The notes under the pieces: model-generated
Told to the model about the DNA's origin: nothing
Databases searched by the model: none
The model's input: only the letters and a program-made list of their open reading frames with translations
In this document: piece by piece, positions 26,473-35,247 of the stretch
How the letters are laid out: every line of letters begins with the position of its first letter
How positions within the stretch are numbered: position 1 is the first letter of the stretch
Assembly: GCA_963799975.1 (NCBI GenBank)
Contig: CAWCZF010000006.1
Span: forward strand, 3,286,001-3,350,000
Direction of reading: 5' to 3'
Source: Actinoallomurus sp963799975
GTDB lineage: Bacteria; Actinomycetota; Actinomycetes; Streptosporangiales; Streptosporangiaceae
Length of the DNA: 64,000 nucleotides
Program-made: the position numbers and the translations under genes

Positions 26473-26799
26473 ATGCCGGACGTTGACGTCTTCTCCGCGC
26501 TGGCCAGCCCGGCGCGGCGGCAGTTGCTCGGCCTGCTCCTGGAGCGCGGGCCGCTGGCCGTACAGGACCTGGCCGCCCATTTCGCGATGCAGCGTCCCAG
26601 CGTCTCGGAACACCTGCGGGTGCTCAAGGACGCCGGGCTCGTACGCGAGCAGCGGAGCGGGCGGCAGCGCCTCTACCGCCTCGAGCCCCAGCCGCTGCAC
26701 GAGGTGTCGCAGTGGCTGACGCCGTACGAGCGGTTCTGGCGCGAGAGTCTCGCGGGCCTGCGCGAGTTGCTCGACGACGAGGCCGACCGGCTGGAGTAG
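26473..26799 (+). CDS. ArsR-family winged-helix repressor without metal-binding cysteines
   Basis: 108 residues. The winged helix reads DVFSALASPARRQLLGLLLE, then MQRPSVSEHLRVLKDAGLVR and RLYRLEPQPLHEVSQW. No Cys is present, so it is the non-metal type often paired with an SRPBCC (AHSA1) gene. Here no such gene follows; a strong hairpin ends transcription 36 bases later. An inverted repeat in the promoter suggests autoregulation. Confidence 0.85.
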   Translation: MPDVDVFSALASPARRQLLGLLLERGPLAVQDLAAHFAMQRPSVSEHLRVLKDAGLVREQRSGRQRLYRLEPQPLHEVSQWLTPYERFWRESLAGLRELLDDEADRLE

Positions 26800-26834
26800 G
26801 TTCGCCGCGGCACCGCTGGCGTAGGGCATCAAGA

Positions 26835-26871
26835 GGGCGGCCGGCTTGCGCTGCCAGGCTACCGGCCGCCC
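26835..26871. terminator. Hairpin terminator after the ArsR gene
   Basis: A 10-base perfect stem, GGGCGGCCGG (26835-26844) and CCGGCCGCCC (26862-26871), with a 17-base loop, followed by CTTCG. No long T-run follows, which is usual in high-GC actinomycetes. Confidence 0.65.
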
Positions 26872-27095
26872 CTTCGCGACACCCGGTCCCTTCCGCGTGA
26901 ACGCGGGCGAGTGTCTCGCTGTGATGCGACGGCACGTACGGGCCGCCGGCCATCGGTGTTCGGTGACTTAACTGTTACATCGCGCCGGGCGGCGGAAGTG
27001 CTACACCGGACTCTCCATCATTAACACGGCAAAAGTTTTGAATGCCGCCTATCGGGCATCTGCCGTGCGTTCAAACCGAACCAAGGAGGTCCCTG

Positions 27096-27269
27096 ATGCG
27101 TATACGGGGAATGAGTCTTGTCGGCTTTATCTATATATTGATTGGCATCGTCGTCGCATGGCAGCACCACTACATCACCATCAGCCTGCTCAAGCATGTC
27201 CTGAGCGCGCTGCTCGCGATCTTCCTGTGGTTCCTGGTGCTGCTCGGTGTCAGCCTGCACGTCAATTGA
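27096..27269 (+). CDS. Small two-helix membrane protein, 57 aa
   Basis: MRIRGMSLVGFIYILIGIVV begins the first helix and HVLSALLAIFLWFLVLLGVS is the second. AAGGAGGT (27083-27090) gives an excellent ribosome site six bases before the ATG at 27096. The upstream 150 bases are distinctly more A/T rich than the surroundings, as expected for a strong promoter. Similar small hydrophobic proteins are common in Streptosporangiales-type genomes without known function. Confidence 0.75.
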   Translation: MRIRGMSLVGFIYILIGIVVAWQHHYITISLLKHVLSALLAIFLWFLVLLGVSLHVN

Positions 27270-27285
27270 CGTGACGCCCGTCCTC

Positions 27286-27318
27286 CGCGGCCGCTCGCCC
27301 ATACGGGGAGCGGCCGCG
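27286..27318. terminator. Bidirectional hairpin between convergent genes
   Basis: CGCGGCCGCTC (27286-27296) and GAGCGGCCGCG (27308-27318) form an 11-base perfect stem with an 11-base loop. It lies between the small membrane protein gene and the convergent beta-propeller gene and could end both transcripts. Confidence 0.7.
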
Positions 27319-27327
27319 TTCGACGTT

Positions 27328-30117
27328 TCAGGGGGCGGGCGTCTTCCAGAGCGTCGGCCCGTCCGTACGCGCGTCGGCGGTGAAGCCGACCGCCAGCAGG
27401 TTCGCGCCAACGGCGGTGACACCGTCGAGCCGCTGCACGCCGCGCCCGTCCAGGCCCAGCCCGTGCGGCCTGGCGACGCGCCAGGCGCGGCCGTCCGCGG
27501 ACGACCAGGTGACCACGTCGGAGCCGGTGGCGCCGACGAGCACGAATCCGCGCGGCGTCGCGGTGACCGCGGTCAGCGCGGTCCCCGGCGCGGCCCCGGG
27601 CAGCGCCGCGGGCTGCCAGGTGCGGCCGCCGTCCGCCGAGACCGCGGCGAACACGTACGCTCCGGCGACCCCGGTGGCCACCAGCACGCCGCCCCGCGCC
27701 ACGACCTTGGTGAGCGAGCCCTGCGCGGTGCCGGCCGGCAGCGCCGGCGCGGCCGACAGGGTCCAGGACCTGCCGTCCGGCGAGGTCCACAGGGCGGGCA
27801 GCGACGCCTTGTTCTTCGTCTGGCCGCCGACCGCGACGAAGCCGTTCGGCCCCGCGGTCACGTCGCTCATCCACTTCGGCGCGTCGCCCGTGCCGTCCAG
27901 GTCGCCCTTGCCCGCGTCGCGCGCGCGGGTCCAGGTGCGCAGGTCGGCCGAGGTCCACGCCGCGGCGCTCGTGCCGCCCGCGGCGCCCACGACCGCGTAG
28001 GAGGCGGCACCCGCGGCGGCCGCCGCCGGAGCGCCGGCGAACCGCTTGCCCACCTGCCACGCGCCGGCGTCCGCCGAGGTCAGCGTCAGCGAATGGGACG
28101 CGGTGCCGCCGACCGCGAGCCAGCCCGCCGCGCCGTGCACCGCCTCGACCAGCCGCTGCTGCCCCGCGTCCTTGGTGGCCGGGAACGTCCCGCGCGTCCA
28201 GGTGGCGCCGTCCGGTGAGGACCACAGCGCGGCGCGGCCGTCCGTACTGCCCACCGCGACGACCCGGCCCGGGGCGGCGGTGATGCCGCCGACCGTACGC
28301 TCGGGGTGCACCGCGTCCGGCACGGCGGCGAGGTTGACATCGCCCGCGCCCGCCATCGTCAGCGCGGCGTCGCCGGTGCCGGTGCGCCCGGTCACGAGCG
28401 GGCCCTGCGACGTCAGCGCCGCGCCGGTGGGCGTGCGGCCGCCCGGCAGGTCGCCGATGTGCCGCCAGCTCTTGCCGTCTCCGCTGGTCGCGACCGCCGT
28501 CCTGCCGCCGCGGACGGACGCCAGGACGGTCAGGCCGCCGTCGGTCCCGCGCATCATCGCGATCCCGGAGTAGCCCGGCAGCACCAGGGTGCCGGCCGGC
28601 GTCCAGTTCGTGCCGTCCGCAGACGCGAAGAACGCGCCGTAGTGGACGGTCCTGCGCCGCTTCTTCCTGCCGGTCGTGCGGGACGCCTCACGCGCGGCGA
28701 AGAATCCGGTCTGGGTCGCCGCGACGGAGACGACGTCACCGGACGAGCCCTGCCCCTGCGGAACGGCACCCGCCGCCGCCCAGGTACGTCCGCCGTCGCC
28801 CGAACGCCAGAACGCCTCGCTCTCGACCGTCCGGTGTACCTTGCGCCGCTTGCGCCGCACCCGCTTGGTCACCGTCTTGACGGTGCGCACCCGGCCGCGC
28901 GCCACGACGACGTCGCCGTGTGCCGCGATCTCCGAGAGCCCGACCGTGGTCCCGCCGGACGGCGGCGCGAACGGCGTGCCGCCGAGCCGGGTCCAGCGCC
29001 CGCCGTCGGCGGAGGTCCAGACCACGGCCTGCGTGGCGTCGTTCACCGTGGCGGTGCCCGCGGCGACGAACCCCGAGGTCGTGCGCATGAGCTGCTTGAC
29101 GCTGTCGCCGGGCCCGAACGCGCCGGTCAGCGGCAGGCGTGTCCACGTGCGGGCGTCGCGGCTCGTCCACGCGACGGTGCCGTCATGAGTGGCGCCCAGC
29201 GCCGACCACGCGCCCGCGCCGCCCGCCACCAGCCGCGGGTACTCGCCCTGGGGCGGGTCGCCGCCGTCGGCCGCGCGTACGGTCGCGACGCTCCAGGAGC
29301 GGCCGCCGTCCGCGGAGACCAGGAACTGGGCGCGCGAGTAGACGCCGCCCTGTTCGGAGCCGATCGCGACGGCCGTGCTGCCGGAGGCGGCGACGGCGTC
29401 CAGGGAGTGGGTGCGCCCGCCGAGCGCGGCCGCCGGGTCGAACCCGAACAGCCGCCCGGCCGCGATGGCCGAGTCGGGCGTGGCGACCGGCGTCCTCGCG
29501 TCGCCGCCGCCGGCACGGCCGAACAGGAGGTACGCGCCGCCGCCGACGATCAGGACGGCGACCAGCGCGATCGCCAGCGGCTTCAGCGGGAGACCGGCAC
29601 GCGCGGTGCGCTTGGGCGGCACCCACGGCTCGGCGTCGCCCGTCGCCTCGTCGGGCGAGGGTGCCGGCGAACCGGTGGGCGGGCCGGCAGGTGATGCGGC
29701 GTACGGCCCGGTGGTGGAGGCGGCGCGCGGGCCGGACGTACCAGCAGACGGCCCGGCGGGCGGCGCGGGCTGCTGGACCGGGACCGGCGCCGGGTACTGC
29801 GCTGCCGGGCGGGGCGCCGGGGCGCTCGCCGGGCGTGCGGGCGCTCCTCGCGGCCCGGGCGGCGCGGGCGGGTCGGCGCGGCTCCAGTCGATGCCGGCCT
29901 GGTGCCAGACGAAGTTGGACCGCTGCCACGGCGAGGTGCTCGGCATGCCGCGCGGGCGTTCGGCCGGGGCGGTCGCGGCGGCCTCGGCCAGTCGCTCGCT
30001 GATCCGGCGGCGTTCGCTCCGGCCGCTCGGAGGCGGCCCGGGCCGTTCCTGGGTGGTGGGGGCGGCGTCGCCGCCGAGGAAATCCCCAGGGGAGGTCCCG
30101 TTGCCGGTCGTGCTCAC
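27328..30117 (-). CDS. Membrane-anchored beta-propeller protein with Asp-box-like repeats
   Basis: 929 residues, intact. Residues 1-175 are a disordered Pro/Ala/Gly-rich cytoplasmic region; a membrane helix spans about 180-200 (LKPLAIALVAVLIVGGGAYL). Then about 720 residues repeat the pattern V-W-T-S-x-D-G-x-x-W-T (VVWTSADGGRWTRLGG, ALWSSPDGATWTRG, ALWTSPDGRSWTLS), the sialidase/BNR-type Asp-box blades of one or two propellers. Two internal stretches rich in Lys/Arg (RVRTVKTVTKRVRRKRRKV and RTTGRKKRRR) interrupt blades and look like exposed basic loops. The ligand is unknown; sialidase catalytic residues are not evident. Confidence 0.8.
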   Translation of the reverse strand: MSTTGNGTSPGDFLGGDAAPTTQERPGPPPSGRSERRRISERLAEAAATAPAERPRGMPSTSPWQRSNFVWHQAGIDWSRADPPAPPGPRGAPARPASAPAPRPAAQYPAPVPVQQPAPPAGPSAGTSGPRAASTTGPYAASPAGPPTGSPAPSPDEATGDAEPWVPPKRTARAGLPLKPLAIALVAVLIVGGGAYLLFGRAGGGDARTPVATPDSAIAAGRLFGFDPAAALGGRTHSLDAVAASGSTAVAIGSEQGGVYSRAQFLVSADGGRSWSVATVRAADGGDPPQGEYPRLVAGGAGAWSALGATHDGTVAWTSRDARTWTRLPLTGAFGPGDSVKQLMRTTSGFVAAGTATVNDATQAVVWTSADGGRWTRLGGTPFAPPSGGTTVGLSEIAAHGDVVVARGRVRTVKTVTKRVRRKRRKVHRTVESEAFWRSGDGGRTWAAAGAVPQGQGSSGDVVSVAATQTGFFAAREASRTTGRKKRRRTVHYGAFFASADGTNWTPAGTLVLPGYSGIAMMRGTDGGLTVLASVRGGRTAVATSGDGKSWRHIGDLPGGRTPTGAALTSQGPLVTGRTGTGDAALTMAGAGDVNLAAVPDAVHPERTVGGITAAPGRVVAVGSTDGRAALWSSPDGATWTRGTFPATKDAGQQRLVEAVHGAAGWLAVGGTASHSLTLTSADAGAWQVGKRFAGAPAAAAAGAASYAVVGAAGGTSAAAWTSADLRTWTRARDAGKGDLDGTGDAPKWMSDVTAGPNGFVAVGGQTKNKASLPALWTSPDGRSWTLSAAPALPAGTAQGSLTKVVARGGVLVATGVAGAYVFAAVSADGGRTWQPAALPGAAPGTALTAVTATPRGFVLVGATGSDVVTWSSADGRAWRVARPHGLGLDGRGVQRLDGVTAVGANLLAVGFTADARTDGPTLWKTPAP

Positions 30118-30310
30118 GCTGACCCTCTCGTCATAGGACGTCCGTGCGAGTCACCATCAAACCGTGCTTCGGCACGTGAGGAGGCCGTGAGGGGCATGTT
30201 GGCGCGCATTTCCCTCAAGCCACGACGGCCGGTGCCGTACCGGAGCCGTGTTCTCCCAGGTGAACACGGTATCGCTCGCACTGTGACGGACGGGTCACCG
30301 CCCGCGAGGG

Positions 30311-31048
30311 TCAGCCGCGGACGTACACGCGAGTGCCGATCGGCAGCAGCCTGGCCACGATGTTCGACGTGGTCATCGGGATCCGCACGCAGCCGTGCGA
30401 GGCCGGGTGCAGCGGCACCGAGGGCTCGCCGTGGATGGCGTAGCCGCCGACGAAGTAGTTGGCCTTGTAGAGCCTGCCGAGCGGCGAGGTCTCCCAGCCG
30501 GACGCCTTGCGGTACACCCGGAACGCGCCGCGCGGCGTGTGCGCGATGCCCGAATGCCCGTTCGTGGAGTAGTGCTTTTCCGAACCCGAGGAGATGTGGC
30601 TGGTCAGGACCAGCCGGCCGCTCTTGTAGACGAAGAGCAGTTGGTGCTTGACGTCCACCTCGGCACGGCTCTTGGCGCCCTTGGGCTCGAGGGGCTTGGG
30701 CGTACGCGGCCGTGCCAGCGCCGCCCACGTCTTCGGCCCGCAGTTGGAACTCGGCTTGATGCCGTTGACCTTCTGGAACGCCCACACGGCGAAGCTGGTG
30801 TTCTGCCCCCAGCGGCCGTCGATCGTCCCGGGGTCATACCCCAGGTCCTTGAGCCGTTGCTGCATCCGCGTCACGGCCGCGCCGTGGTCGCCGTAGTGAA
30901 GCGCGGGGTCGGCGGCCTGCGGGCTCTGTGCGGTCGGTACGGGGGCGGGGGGCGGGGCGGCGGCGGCCTCCTGTGCGGCGAACGCGGGGACCATCAGGAG
31001 GGCCGAGCCGGTACCGGCAAGGACGACCTTGCCCAAACTGCTACGCAT
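30311..31048 (-). CDS. Secreted L,D-transpeptidase with peptidoglycan-binding domain
   Basis: 245 residues. A signal peptide (1 to about 33) ends in the Ala-rich stretch AFAAQEAAAAPP. A PG_binding_1 domain (about 50-110) has AAVTRMQQRLKDLGYDPGTI and DGRWGQNTSFAVWAFQKVNG. The YkuD domain (about 125-245) has the catalytic signature with His206, His218 and Cys220 in HPASHGCVRIP. It would form 3-3 cross-links or attach proteins to peptidoglycan outside the membrane. The start at 31048 is the only one that gives a complete signal peptide. Confidence 0.9.
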   Translation of the reverse strand: MRSSLGKVVLAGTGSALLMVPAFAAQEAAAAPPPAPVPTAQSPQAADPALHYGDHGAAVTRMQQRLKDLGYDPGTIDGRWGQNTSFAVWAFQKVNGIKPSSNCGPKTWAALARPRTPKPLEPKGAKSRAEVDVKHQLLFVYKSGRLVLTSHISSGSEKHYSTNGHSGIAHTPRGAFRVYRKASGWETSPLGRLYKANYFVGGYAIHGEPSVPLHPASHGCVRIPMTTSNIVARLLPIGTRVYVRG

Positions 31049-31158
31049 CGATTCACTCCAGAACGGCGCGGCGAACTCGTCCTTTTCCGGCGTCCCCCGT
31101 GATCGACGAATTTACTCGCCCGATTCCCTCACTTGACACAATCGTGAGGTTTGCCGGC

Positions 31159-31740
31159 TCAGCGCCGCGGCATCGTCCGCGTTTCCACGATCCCCTTGTA
31201 GGCGAGCGCGCGTACGTGCACGACCGGCGCGTCGGCGGCCAGTTCTCCGGTCCAGTGCTCGTCACGCGTGACACCGAAGCCGTTCACCTCGACCCGGATG
31301 CCCGGCGGCACGACGATCTCGATGTCGGACTTGTAGGCGACCGCGAGGATCTCGGTGACCGGCTCGGTGAGCTCGGCGGCCCGCAGGTCCAGCACGCCCC
31401 GGCCCTTGTAGACCAGCGCGCGGAAGGACCCCGGCACCCGCCACCGGCCCGCGTGCCGCACGCAGCGCTTGTACGCGACCGCGTGGCGGCCCGGCTTGGG
31501 ACCCGTGCCCGGCGTGCCCGGCGGGCGCGGCGCGACCGATGGCGGGACCGCCGGCAGGTCGGTGAGCAGCGCGTCCAACTCGCCGTGGGTACGTGCGGAC
31601 AACGCCGCGCGCATCCGCTCGTCGAACTCCACGTCGGCCAGCCGCCCCTCGGCGAAGGCGACCTGCAACCGCTGGACCGTCAGGTCCCGCTCCTGGTCGG
31701 AGGCGCGGATGCCCGGCGCCGGGTCTCGGTACGGCTCCAT
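31159..31740 (-). CDS. DUF1707 (SHOCT-like) protein with LiaF-like C-terminal domain
   Basis: 193 residues. The DUF1707 motif IRASDQERDLTVQRLQVAFA, then GRLADVEFDERMRAALSART is at 10-55. The C-terminal half (about 95-193) is a beta-rich domain with repeated AYKSDIEIVVPPGIRVEVNG-like strands, like the cell-wall-active-antibiotic response domain. No membrane helix is present. Its promoter carries a box that matches those of the PadR operon at 42.2 kb, which suggests shared envelope-stress control. Confidence 0.82.
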   Translation of the reverse strand: MEPYRDPAPGIRASDQERDLTVQRLQVAFAEGRLADVEFDERMRAALSARTHGELDALLTDLPAVPPSVAPRPPGTPGTGPKPGRHAVAYKRCVRHAGRWRVPGSFRALVYKGRGVLDLRAAELTEPVTEILAVAYKSDIEIVVPPGIRVEVNGFGVTRDEHWTGELAADAPVVHVRALAYKGIVETRTMPRR

Positions 31741-31764
31741 GTGCGGTTCTCCCCTTCGCCCGAA

Positions 31765-31781
31765 AAGTCGAGATGTATCTT
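31765..31781. promoter_or_regulatory. PadR-type box upstream of the DUF1707 gene
   Basis: AAGTCGAGATGTATCTT matches AAGACGCGATACATCTT (42185) at 13 of 17 positions and lies 24 bases before the DUF1707 start. The AAG...CTT ends are complementary. Confidence 0.5.
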
Positions 31782-31899
31782 AACCACAATTTCTCTCTAA
31801 AGGCGAGACCTTCTTGCGAGGACCTCCCGCGGCGTCCGCAGGCGACTCGCCGGGCCGTACGCGCCCGGTGTCGCGGCGTGGGCCGGTTAGGTTGACGGT

Positions 31900-32559
31900 G
31901 TGCTGCTACTCACGACACTCGACGCCTGGCGGGCCGAGCCTGATCTGCCGTTCCGCAGCGAGACGGCCGCGTACGCCCCAGAGGAGGATGCGGTCGCCCT
32001 CGCCAACGACGCCTTCGGCGACGAGCAGGTCATCGCCCTCGTCGGCGGCTTCACGCGGATGCCGCTGCCCGGGGTGATCAACCGGGAGACGGTCGAGGAG
32101 GTGCGGTACGCGCGGCGTGACGCCGGCGGTCGGGTGACCGCGTTCTGCGCGCGGCCCGAGGTGGCCGAGGCGCTCGGGCTGCTGCCGCACCCCGAGGGCG
32201 GCTGGTTCCGCGAGACCTGGCGCACCGGCACGCGTGTGGCAACGCGCGGCGGGGAGCGTGCCACCGCCACCGGCATCTACTACCTGCTGGGCGCGGACGA
32301 CGAGTCGATGTGGCACTCCGTGCGCTCGGACGAGCTGTGGCTGTGGCACCGCGGCGGGCCGCTGGAGCTGACGACGCGTCCGGGCGCGACGGAGCGGGAG
32401 ACGACCGTCGTCCTGGGCCCGGATGTGGCCGGCGGCCAGGTGCCGCAGGCGCTCGTGCCGGCCGGCCACTGGCAGTCGGCGCGGCCCGCCGCCGGCGAGG
32501 AGGTCCTGGTGAGCTGCGTCGTCTCCCCCGGCTTCGACTTCGCCGACTTCAGCGTCTGA
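31900..32559 (+). CDS. DUF985 (cupin_5) protein with N-terminal extension
   Basis: 219 residues. The cupin part (about 85-219) has LGLLPHPEGGWFRETWRTGT, TGIYYLLGADDESMWHSVRS and DELWLWHRGGPLELTT, the DUF985 hallmarks. About 80 extra residues at the N-terminus (LLLTTLDAWRAEPDLPFRSE...) form a separate small region not usual for the family. The enzymatic role is unknown. The start GTG at 31900 is the first in frame; a shorter start is possible. Confidence 0.78.
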   Translation: MLLLTTLDAWRAEPDLPFRSETAAYAPEEDAVALANDAFGDEQVIALVGGFTRMPLPGVINRETVEEVRYARRDAGGRVTAFCARPEVAEALGLLPHPEGGWFRETWRTGTRVATRGGERATATGIYYLLGADDESMWHSVRSDELWLWHRGGPLELTTRPGATERETTVVLGPDVAGGQVPQALVPAGHWQSARPAAGEEVLVSCVVSPGFDFADFSV

Positions 32560-32577
32560 CCCGGCCGGGCGCCGAGC

Positions 32578-33477
32578 TCACTTGATGGCGTCGAACACGG
32601 CCGCGGTCTGCTCGCCGATGTTCTTGGCGAGCAGGTACGGCTCGATCTCGTTGATCTGCTGCCAGTTGTCGCGTACGTCCTCGACGCTCAGCACGTCGCG
32701 GCCGGTGTAGCCGGGCCCCTCGGCGACGAACACGCGCGCGACCCGCCCGCCGCCCACGCTGTAGGTCTCGCCGGTGCTCTCGTTGGACTCGTGCGCCAGC
32801 CACGCCACAACCGGTGTGACGAGCTCGACGCGCAGCTTGTCCTTGTACTCCGGGGGGAACAGCTCCTCGGTCATGCGGGTCCAGGCGATGGGGGCGATCG
32901 CGTTGACCCGGATGTTGTACTTCAGGCCCTCGGCGGCGAGCGTCTTGGTCAGCCCGACCAGGCCCATCTTGGCGGAGGAGTAGTTGGCCTGCCCGAAGTT
33001 GCCGAACAGCCCGGCGGGAGAGGAGGTCATCACCACCCGGCCGTACGCCTGCTCGCGCAGGTGGGGCCAGGCCGCGTGCGTGACCAGGAAGGAGCCGCGC
33101 AGGTGCACGGCGATCACCTGGTCGAACTCCGCCGGCGCCATGTTCTTGAAGGATTTGTCCCGCAGGATGCCGGCGTTGTTGACCACGACGTCGATCCGGC
33201 CGTACGCGTCCAGCGCGGCCCGCACGATCGCCTCCGCGCCCTCGGGGGTGGCGACGTCGTCCGTGCTGGCGACGGCCTCGCCGCCGTTCGCGACGATCTC
33301 CTCGACGACGGCCGCGGCCGGTCCGGCGGACGAGCCGCTCCCGTCAAGCGCGCCGCCGAGGTCGTTGACGACGACCTGGGCGCCGCGCGCGGCCAGTTCG
33401 AGAGCGTGCTGCCGGCCGAGCCCCTGCCCGGCGCCGGTGACGACCGCCACCCGTCCGTTGAACCGAAGTTCCGCCAT
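32578..33477 (-). CDS. Short-chain dehydrogenase of the MFE-2/17beta-HSD4 type
   Basis: 299 residues. VAVVTGAGQGLGRQHALELA is the NAD-binding TGxxxGxG motif, NNAGILRDKSF the family-typical loop, and the catalytic Ser-Tyr-Lys set is in SSPAGLFGNFGQANYSSAKM. The C-terminal extension (VFVAEGPGYTG) resembles the N-terminal half of peroxisomal multifunctional enzyme 2 and mycobacterial steroid-linked SDRs. It could be a 3-hydroxyacyl-CoA dehydrogenase of steroid or fatty acid beta-oxidation. No KstR-like box precedes it, so membership in the steroid regulon is not supported. Confidence 0.85.
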   Translation of the reverse strand: MAELRFNGRVAVVTGAGQGLGRQHALELAARGAQVVVNDLGGALDGSGSSAGPAAAVVEEIVANGGEAVASTDDVATPEGAEAIVRAALDAYGRIDVVVNNAGILRDKSFKNMAPAEFDQVIAVHLRGSFLVTHAAWPHLREQAYGRVVMTSSPAGLFGNFGQANYSSAKMGLVGLTKTLAAEGLKYNIRVNAIAPIAWTRMTEELFPPEYKDKLRVELVTPVVAWLAHESNESTGETYSVGGGRVARVFVAEGPGYTGRDVLSVEDVRDNWQQINEIEPYLLAKNIGEQTAAVFDAIK

Positions 33478-33554
33478 GGTCCAGATCCTCCTCGCGACGC
33501 GTTGCCTGACTCAGTGTCCACCACCGGACCGAACGCCGCTCGGTCGCGACGGGA

Positions 33555-34214
33555 TCAGTCTTCGCGGATGTCCGGCACGGACACGGGGTCGTCCGCGGAC
33601 TCGGCCGCGTCGGCCTCGCGACGCCGGCGGCGGAACCACCAGATGAAGATCGCGATCAGCGCGACCGCCGCGACGACGATCGCCAGTACGCGGCCCGCCC
33701 ACTGCGCGACCTGCTCGAACGCCGTGCCGGCGAGATAGCCGCCGAGCGCGAAGCCGACGCCCCAGCCGATGCCGCCCAGCGCGTTGAAGACCAGGAACCG
33801 CCCGTACGGCATCCGGGCGCTGCCGGCCAGCGCCGGCATGATCGCGCGGAGCAGGGCGGTGAAGCGGCCGATGAACACCGCGAGCGCGCCCCGGCGGCGC
33901 AGGAGGTCCTGTGCCTTGCCGAGCTTGTCGCGGTGCCTGCGCAGGCCACGCGTGTCGAGCAATCGATCGCCGAACCGGCGGCCGATCTCGTAACCGACCG
34001 AGTCGCCGACGACGGCCGCGACGACGATGACGATCAGCAGGATCGGCAGCGAGACGCGGTGCTGGCTGGCCAGGACGCCGGCGATGACGACGGCCGTCTC
34101 CCCGGGGAAGACGAAGCCGAAGAACAGGGCCGCCTCGGCGAAGACCAGCGCCGCGACGACGGCGTAGATCACCGGTCCGTGGAGATGGAGCAGAGCGTCA
34201 GTGATGTGGCCCAC
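33555..34214 (-). CDS. DedA-family integral membrane protein
   Basis: 219 residues with four to six hydrophobic segments. The DedA signatures are FGFVFPGETAVVIAGVLAS, GDSVGYEIGRRFGDRLL and GRFTALLRAIMPALAGSARM followed by PYGRFL. DedA proteins are implicated in polyprenyl or phospholipid flipping and membrane homeostasis. The acidic C-terminal tail is cytoplasmic. It is divergent from the glutathionyl-hydroquinone-reductase-type gene. Confidence 0.88.
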   Translation of the reverse strand: MGHITDALLHLHGPVIYAVVAALVFAEAALFFGFVFPGETAVVIAGVLASQHRVSLPILLIVIVVAAVVGDSVGYEIGRRFGDRLLDTRGLRRHRDKLGKAQDLLRRRGALAVFIGRFTALLRAIMPALAGSARMPYGRFLVFNALGGIGWGVGFALGGYLAGTAFEQVAQWAGRVLAIVVAAVALIAIFIWWFRRRRREADAAESADDPVSVPDIRED

Positions 34215-34322
34215 GGCTGATCAACATCCCGCTTCCGTCGTCTCCATGACCATAATCGTAGGGGGAGGGCGAAGCCGCCGGATCGCCCGGAGGTCGGAGA
34301 TCCATCGCCCGCGGGTACCACT

Positions 34323-35222
34323 ATGGCGAACATCATGACGCGCGAGATGAAGGACGGCCGGTTCGTACGGCAGTCGAACCGCTTCACCGATCGCATCGGC
34401 ACCGGCGATTTTCCCGCCGAATCGGGCCGCTACCGGCTCTACGCCTCGCTGGCGTGCCCGTGGGCGCACCGCGCGCTGATCGTCCGCGGTCTGCTCGGGC
34501 TGGAGGACGCCGTCGGCGTGACGATCGTGGACCCGATCCGCGACGAGCGCGGCTGGCGCTTCACGCTCTCCCCCGACGGCCGCGACCCGGTCACCGGGGC
34601 GCGGTTCCTCGCCGAGCTCTACACCGCGACCGACCCCGCGTACGAGGGCCGGCACACCGTGCCGTGCGTCTGGGACACCGAGACGAAACGCCTCGTCACC
34701 AACGACTATCCCGACATCACCCTCATGCTGGCCTCGGCGTTCGCCGAGTTCGCCCGGCCCGACGCGCCCGACCTCTACCCGGCCGAGCTGCGCGCGGAGA
34801 TCGACGCGCTGAATGACGAGATCTTCCACACCGTCAACAACGGCGTGTACAAGGCGGGCATGGCCACCGCGCAGGACGCGTACGAGGAGGCGTTCGACGC
34901 GCTCTTCGCCACCCTCGACGGCCTCGAGGCGCGCCTGGACGGCCGCGACTACCTGGTCGGCGACCGGCTGACCGAGGCCGACGTGCGCCTCTACCCCACG
35001 CTGGCGCGCTTCGACGTCGTCTACCACGGCCACTTCAAGTGCAACCTGCGGCGGATCGTCGACTATCCGCGGCTGTGGGCGTACGCGCGCCGGCTCTACG
35101 CCATCCCGGCGTTCGCCGAGACGACCGACTTCGACCACATCAAGCGGCACTACTACGAGACCCACCGGCACCTGAACCCGTCCGGCATCGTCCCGAAGGG
35201 CCCGGCGATCTCCTGGACCTGA
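34323..35222 (+). CDS. Glutathionyl-hydroquinone-reductase-type (YqjG/ECM4-like) thiol transferase
   Basis: 299 residues. The thioredoxin-fold active site is ASLACPWAHRALIVRGLLGL with the catalytic Cys of the CPW motif. A helical GST C-terminal domain follows (EADVRLYPTLARFDVVYHGH). These Xi-class enzymes reduce glutathionyl-hydroquinones. Actinomycetes use mycothiol, so the natural thiol is probably mycothiol; this is inference. The start ATG at 34323 matches the family. The serpin gene follows 26 bases later. Confidence 0.86.
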   Translation: MANIMTREMKDGRFVRQSNRFTDRIGTGDFPAESGRYRLYASLACPWAHRALIVRGLLGLEDAVGVTIVDPIRDERGWRFTLSPDGRDPVTGARFLAELYTATDPAYEGRHTVPCVWDTETKRLVTNDYPDITLMLASAFAEFARPDAPDLYPAELRAEIDALNDEIFHTVNNGVYKAGMATAQDAYEEAFDALFATLDGLEARLDGRDYLVGDRLTEADVRLYPTLARFDVVYHGHFKCNLRRIVDYPRLWAYARRLYAIPAFAETTDFDHIKRHYYETHRHLNPSGIVPKGPAISWT

Positions 35223-35247
35223 CGGCGCGCGGGGGTACGGTCGTGGC

